This document shows, piece by piece, positions 32,357 to 37,468 of a stretch of DNA of 37,468 nt. Position numbers and translations under genes: made by a program. The notes below the pieces were generated by a model that was given only the letters and a program-made list of their open reading frames with translations, searched no databases and was not told where the DNA came from. This DNA comes from Actinomortierella ambigua. Lineage: Eukaryota; Mortierellomycota; Mortierellomycetes; Mortierellales; Mortierellaceae. Every line of letters starts with the position of its first letter. The first letter of the stretch is position 1. The DNA is taken from assembly GCA_016098155.1 (NCBI GenBank), contig JAAAJB010000230.1, positions 14,189 through 51,656 of the forward strand, given 5' to 3'.

Positions 32357-35300
32357 TTACGGACTTGGCGAGAACCCAGTTGCAAAACCCCCAGCCCTAT
32401 CGCCACCTGGGGTAGATGGAGTGGTCGGGTTGGGCGAGTCAATGCTAGCTCCTGTGGGTGTCGAACTCCTCATTAAGTAATTTCTGCTGGTGCTTCCAAA
32501 GGTAGATCGTGCGAGCGAAGGAATGGTTGGTGAGGAAGATAACTGCGGCGTATGCCAGGCAGAGTCCTAGAAGAAGAGGAAGAAGAAGACGAAGAAAAAT
32601 ATATATCCATGTAAATGAATGCCCCTCGTGCCTCACAACGTCAAAGTCGCATGAGTACTTTTGTCTTCCGTCGCAATCTTACTACCTCCGACTTTGTAGG
32701 TGCTAATGGATCCGATATATCGTTGGATGAGGAGCGGACTCTTGAAGGAGAGTCGCTCAACTGAGGGAGCGGTTGACTCGGAGGTGAGTGCGGCTGATGT
32801 TGCTGTTGATGCTCTCCGGCGCTTTGTGTGACAGGGGCCGGTTTCATAGTTGTTACTCCTGACAGCACTGCCGCCTCGCGCGCAGGCAGAGCGTCCTCAT
32901 TTGTGTCCTTCGTACCGTGACCTGACGTCGAGGATGATGACAAGATCATCCATCTCTCTTCAAAATGCTCCTGCAAATCTTGGGCGTCGGCGCCGTCCTC
33001 ATTGTCGGCTGGGCTTTGAGACGACGTCCGTCGCCGAAGCCGGGGGGATTGGCTGGCAGAATTTAAGGAGGAAGAGATTGATGAAGTGGTAGACTGATGT
33101 CGCTCGCTCACTTCACCTTCTCCTCTTCCTCCTCCCCCTCCTCCTCCGCTTCCTCCACTTCTTTGTGCACTGCCTCCTTCAACATCCATATCCATCCCGC
33201 CCATTTCTGGAGAGTCAGCGGTGGTGATTTGGCCTGCCCCGTTGTCAGCCGACTCGCCCAGCGATGGTGATGGTGATGATGATGACTGTCGATGCCCAGA
33301 ATCCTCATTCGCCTGTTGCGATTGACCTTGTCCATCTGTCAATAATCCAGCCTGTGGCGGTCGTAATGGGAATGTGATTTGAGGCACGGAAGACGAGTTG
33401 CCTTCTCGATTCATGCGTAGCTGATGTTGTTGACGCTTGACAAGTTTGGCGTAATCTAAGTCAAAGTGGCAGAGATTGGGCATAATGGATCATGGTGTGA
33501 GTAGGGTAACTACATTGGCAGTGAGTTTGATCAGTCTGCCATCCGAGACCTCCTTCCCAGTTCACAGACACACAGATACACTTACGAAGACCGCATGCAT
33601 TGCAGAGAGTACGAGCCCCATCCGGTCCGCGGCGCCACTCTGGGGTGTCTGATGAATTACAGGATTGACATCGACCAGGCGGTTGCATGCGCTTGGCACG
33701 CTTCTTGTACTTTTGGTAAGGCATCCCGGTTCCACTGGCACCAGCGCCCGAGGCTTGTGAATGAAAGGATCCCGGAGCCATGAGACCACTACTGCTATTA
33801 CTGGAGCCTATGGTCATCGCGCCATTGGATGCGCTACCATATGCTTGCGATGAAGACGATGACGCGCTGGGCACAGGAGCCGCCACTCGTCCGCCATCGC
33901 TCTCAGCCAAGGTGCTTGAGTGACTGTGGTTACCAGCGCCGCCCAAATATCCACTACCACCACCACCACCTCCTCCTCCTCGCGTCGATCGATCCTGTCC
34001 ATCTCTTGCGTCAGAAGGTGGCCCCAAGTTTGTCGTGCTACCTTCGAGTGGACCAATGCGCTCGGCAAAAGACTTTAAACTAGTCGAAACAGGCACCCAT
34101 GACGACACTGTAGACTGGCCAAGGATTCCTCCGCCACCCTGATCCTCCATCACCAGAGATCGACGACCTCGGATGATATTGATCTCTTCATCCAACATGC
34201 GCTCCTCAGGTGTCATGTTGACCCAGGCCTTGATCCGCACAGCCAGTTGTACCATGGAGTTGGCTGCCTTGGCCATTTCATGTGTCAGGTCGTCCGAGGG
34301 AGGGCCTGGTCCAAACTGTAGACTAGGCTCATTGTTGGGGGGTATGCCACCTCGGAGACCATCCGTGTAACTCGTCGTCCCCGTGGGTTTAGGTCCGGAA
34401 GCCTGTTCCGATGGCGTGAAGTCGTCAGTTGAATGGGGTTTGTGACTAGCTTCGTTGTTGTGTTTACTGCAGTTGTCATTACTAGCTGTTGGTTCCGATC
34501 CCATGGTTGACGCTGCTGCTGCTGCTGCTGCGGTTGAAGGGTTTGCTTGGTCATTATCGCTGGCGCGTGGTCCATTTCTGAATCCCGTCAACATTTTCAT
34601 GTTCATCGATCGAATCGCCAGTAGGTTGGCACGCTCTTGTTCGTTCAATACGGAAGGGTGTATAGACTTTGCATGCTGATGCTGTGAGTTGCCGCTGTAG
34701 TGGATCGCAAATTTGCACAGTGTCTCGCACACCTCGATGGCCGCTCGCAAGTCGATCGACTCGGGCATACGTGTGCCAAACTTGAGCGAGTGACTCTGCT
34801 GCCTCTCGCCCTGGTTGAATTTAAGGTCCGCATCCTGCACTGGCAGCGAGGAACGGCCTCGAATACCCTCCGTCTCTGTTGATTAATTTTTTTTTTTCGG
34901 GCGTATACAACAACACCACACAACATCCCCCACGCCCCCACCCCGCCAAAAAGGAAGAGAGGGAAAGAAGGAAAACCTTGGGTTAGAGTTCAGCACTGCC
35001 TCCCAAGATAAAGTTCATATCACTCTTGAGAAGGAAGTATATCTCTCAAACTGTGCATGCCTTACCAGGAGGACGAGTGTACGGGTGTGCTGCTTGCCGA
35101 GAAGGGCCTACAGATGGTGGGTGGGGTGACCGAGGTGGCCGATATGATCCATCATGGGAAGGGATGGTGCCTTGGCTGTCAGGAGGCGAAGCAGCATAAT
35201 GCTCTGGTGGTATTGTGCTAGAGGAATAATACGATGATCGGTGGGATACCGTTAAAGGCTGTGATGGTGGCTGCGGCTGTGGCTGTTGATGGTAAGGTGA

Positions 35301-36911
35301 TGTAAAGAGCGGATGGCGGTCAGAAGGAGGGGAGGAGCCTGTGTGTTGTAGTCGATGGGGGATGGGTACGCTTGAATGGTTTACGGGCTGTGCAACACGC
35401 TGCTGGGAAGATGAGTGTCGCTCGCCACAATGTTGGGTGGAACGTTCGTGCTCAAATTGAGTTCTTTCCGCGGAGGAATGTTTCGGCATCGGCTCACTGG
35501 TTGACAGATGAGTTTCGCCTGTTTCATCCATCGCCACGTCCCTGTAGGTGGGGCCGCTGCTACCTCCCTTGAGAACGACAGCTAATTTGGTTGATTGGGG
35601 GGATGCAACGGGAGCGTGTGGAGCAGAGGTAGCTGGGTATGAGAATAGATGTGGCTTGTAGTGGCGAGAGGAGGGGTGATGCTGCAGCTCACTATCGGGT
35701 GGGGCATGGTTCAGTGCATAATCTGGGGCTAAGTGATGAGGACCCTCCAGTGGATACCGTCGCGGATGGCCTTGGCTGTGTGCGTCATCCAAGGAGTTTG
35801 GCCTGAGGGCTGCTGGTGTTCTAGCTGGACTAATGTCCTCGATCGATCGTTTCCGGTCGAGGGAAGGCTCAATCGTCGATCCATGAGGATCAGGGCGGTA
35901 CGGATGTGGCTGTTGCGAGTGCGAGTATCCTCTTTGCGGAGGATGGTGTGGGGGAGGAGGTGGTGGCTGCTGTGGGTGACGGAGATGTAAAGTGTTTGGT
36001 TCGCGCACATATGACGATGGATGGTGCCCTGGGGTGCCGTCATAGTCGTAATCCAATGGGAAAGGGTGTGGAGGAGGTGCTGAGGGACTTGCGCGTCCTG
36101 CTGCCGCTGCTGTCGCTGCCGCTGCCGCTGCTGTCGCCGTTGCTGCTGCCGCTGCCGCTATTACTGGGTGCTCACGGTGCAGTGCTGTGCGTGGTGAGTA
36201 AGCGGCCGAAGCAGAGGAACGCCTCTGTTCGTACGGGTGAAGGGAGCGCACATTTATCCGAGGGTCTCTGTAGTCTGGATGGCTTCCTTGCGGATATACA
36301 CTGTGTTGCAAGTCGAGATGATCCAGGCGTGGATCGATGCCTTCGCGCACAGGGGGTTCTTGTAGCCCTGTGTGTGTTGGCTCGTGCCTGGAAGATGACC
36401 ACTGAGGTGAGGGTGGGTGTGCATGTAACGAATCAAGGGCATCTTCTCGATGCTGTCGCCCTCCTGGAGCTGTCGTTGCGACCATTGCCTGAGGGTAATG
36501 GCGCTGCTGATGCGATTGCATGCTGCTCATGTGCTCAATGTCTCCAATCTCGATGGACATTTCTTCGTGTTCGTGTGCAAGTGCGCTGCTACTGTGGTTG
36601 GCGCCCTTCAAGCGCAAAGGTGCATTGGTTGGCGGAGGCACCGAGCCTTCTCCCGCACGCCTTGAGGGTGGGTGGGCCGTGCGGTGGGTGGGAGGCGCAA
36701 TGAATTGAGGTTTCTCCTGAAAAGGCAAGGTCGGTGAATGTGGGTGGTGGTGATGGTGATGGTGGTGGTGTTGGGGGTGCTGTTGATGGTGTGGGTCCTG
36801 GTGGTGGTGGTGGTGGTGGTGGTGGTGGTGGTGGTATGGAGGATGGTGGGCATTATGAGGAGTTGGCGACGGTGGGTGGGGAGGGTCCCGGCGATGCACG
36901 TCCCGATGCAT
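32357..36911 (-). CDS. GATA-type zinc finger transcription factor, NsdD/WC-2-like finger
   Basis: Four exons on the minus strand (36911-35066, 34875-33586, 33455-32683, 32566-32357) join in phase to 1,372 residues. The finger is C-x2-C-x18-C-x2-C (C1018, C1021, C1040, C1043) with the core DTPEWRRGPDGARTLCNACG, continued across an intron as GLHYAKLVKRQ, the hallmark of the 18-residue-loop fungal GATA class (NsdD, Wc-2 and relatives). Unlike Wc-2, no PAS domain is evident. Residues of about 616-680 and 808-860 are predicted helical (DLRAAIEVCETLCKFAIHY and MVQLAVRIKAWVNMTPEER), perhaps a dimerisation part. The N-terminal 600 residues are disordered, with two poly-His runs of about 11 and 9 near residues 26-57 and an Ala-rich run. 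It should bind GATA sites in the nucleus; NsdD relatives control sexual development. Role in this species is inferred. Confidence 0.88.
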
Positions 36912-37077
36912 CTCGAACCAGTATATATCGTGCTAAATAAGACAAGACCACCTTGGTGACATGTAGGGAAGAAAGTAGGGAAGCAGGGAAGAGAAAGGAG
37001 AGCGATAAAAAGGCCAGAGGGAGGTGTGAGAAAAAGAGACTAAGAAAAGGGGGCCCGTGGTGGTGGCAGTGGTAGAG

Positions 37078-37135
37078 AGGAGTGAGTGAGAGAGAGAGAG
37101 AGAAGAGAGAGAGAGACAGAGAGAGAGAGAAAGAG
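37078..37135. repeat. (GA)n-rich tract
   Basis: A nearly pure purine stretch of GA dinucleotides with short interruptions, upstream of the GATA gene. Confidence 0.65.
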
Positions 37136-37411
37136 GGTGAAAAAGTGAGGAGAGAGAAGAAAAAGAACAAGGATATTCGTGCACTCCCTCCAAGAGCGAA
37201 CAGCTCGGAAGTAGAGGAGTGAGGAGAGTGTGTGCAACGACATCTCCCCCAGTTTACTGGATTGAGAGGAGGAGGGGGAGGAGGAGGAGGAGGAAGAGAA
37301 GGGCATGGCATGGCATAGCATGGTCAAAGTGTAGCTTGCCAGACTAGCTTTCTCTCTCTTTACTGCAATGAACACCCCTCTCCCTACCCCGACACCCCTC
37401 TCCTATCTCCC

Positions 37412-37416
<5 letters not shown>

Positions 37417-37468
<52 letters not shown>
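37417..37468. repeat. (TC)n followed by (TG)n microsatellite at window end
   Basis: About twenty TC units run directly into about six TG units and reach the end of the window, so the full length is unknown. Confidence 0.85.

Larger units (their letters stand above)
36912..37468. promoter_or_regulatory. upstream region of the GATA gene
   Basis: Low-complexity sequence with a long GA-rich block (37078-37135), GGAGGAGG repeats around 37265-37295 and a terminal CT/TG microsatellite. On the minus strand this is a pyrimidine-rich leader. No other gene is seen up to the window edge. Confidence 0.45.

Noticed and set aside
35906..36703. 265-residue + strand frame opposite GATA exon 1
   Set aside because: Antisense shadow of the disordered N-terminal region.
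1..37468. CRISPR arrays, rRNA, tRNA, transposons or integrated virus
   Set aside because: No spaced direct repeats, no cloverleaf with T-loop consensus that I could find by eye, no terminal repeats and no polymerase, integrase or transposase motifs.

Overview
This is eukaryotic nuclear DNA, almost certainly from a filamentous fungus, and most likely an early-diverging one (Mortierella/Mucoromycota-like). That placement is inferred from protein style, not from a marker. The evidence is short introns (about 55-250 nt, mostly gtaagt/gtatg...(c/t)ag), GC-rich third codon positions, fungal-type families (Vps3844-like ER protein, fungal mS38/Cox24, LAMMER kinase, GATA finger of the C-x2-C-x18-C-x2-C type) and AATAAA-type poly(A) signals. 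The DNA between genes is full of homopurine/homopyrimidine tracts and di- to tetranucleotide repeats. There are no operons, CRISPR arrays, transposons, rRNA genes or tRNA genes that I can recognise. A run of 10 Ns at 24123-24132 marks an assembly gap.

Layout, left to right: (1) a small single-pass membrane protein (-, 395-673) head-to-head with a five-exon secretory-pathway membrane protein with a Vps3844-type C-terminus (+, 958-2785). (2) A 15-exon orphan gene (-, 3015-8002) whose exons join in perfect phase into about 1,042 residues of mainly helical, unrecognised protein. (3) An ambiguous patch at 8003-8720 with a possible 69-residue + strand gene or extra N-terminal exons of the orphan. 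(4) An intronless GST-like protein (+, 8721-9557). (5) Mitochondrial elongation factor G1 in four exons (+, 10029-12836). (6) A 2.7 kb gene-poor stretch. (7) A paxillin-like protein with four LIM domains, four exons and a 2.2 kb first intron (+, 15536-20978), convergent with (8) a LAMMER/CLK-type protein kinase in eight exons (-, 21666-25041). (9) A 1.9 kb purine-rich region leading to the mitochondrial small-ribosomal-subunit protein mS38 (+, 26988-28158). (10) A disordered, acidic, Gln-rich protein of unknown role (+, 28667-30690). (11) A short secreted protein resembling a C-type lectin-like domain (+, 31095-31957), convergent with (12) a 1,372-residue GATA-finger transcription factor with His-rich tracts (-, 32357-36911).

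The genes form no single pathway. Two serve mitochondrial translation (EF-G1 and mS38), two are predicted secretory-pathway products (Vps3844-like and lectin-like), and three are candidate regulators (LIM, LAMMER kinase, GATA). All exon joins were worked out by hand from splice consensus, reading phase and protein sense; they have not been tested against transcripts. The most intriguing items are the orphan helical protein, the lectin-like secreted protein, and the LIM protein with a long Arg-Glu/Arg-Asp tract lying next to a kinase of the family known to act on Arg-Ser proteins.
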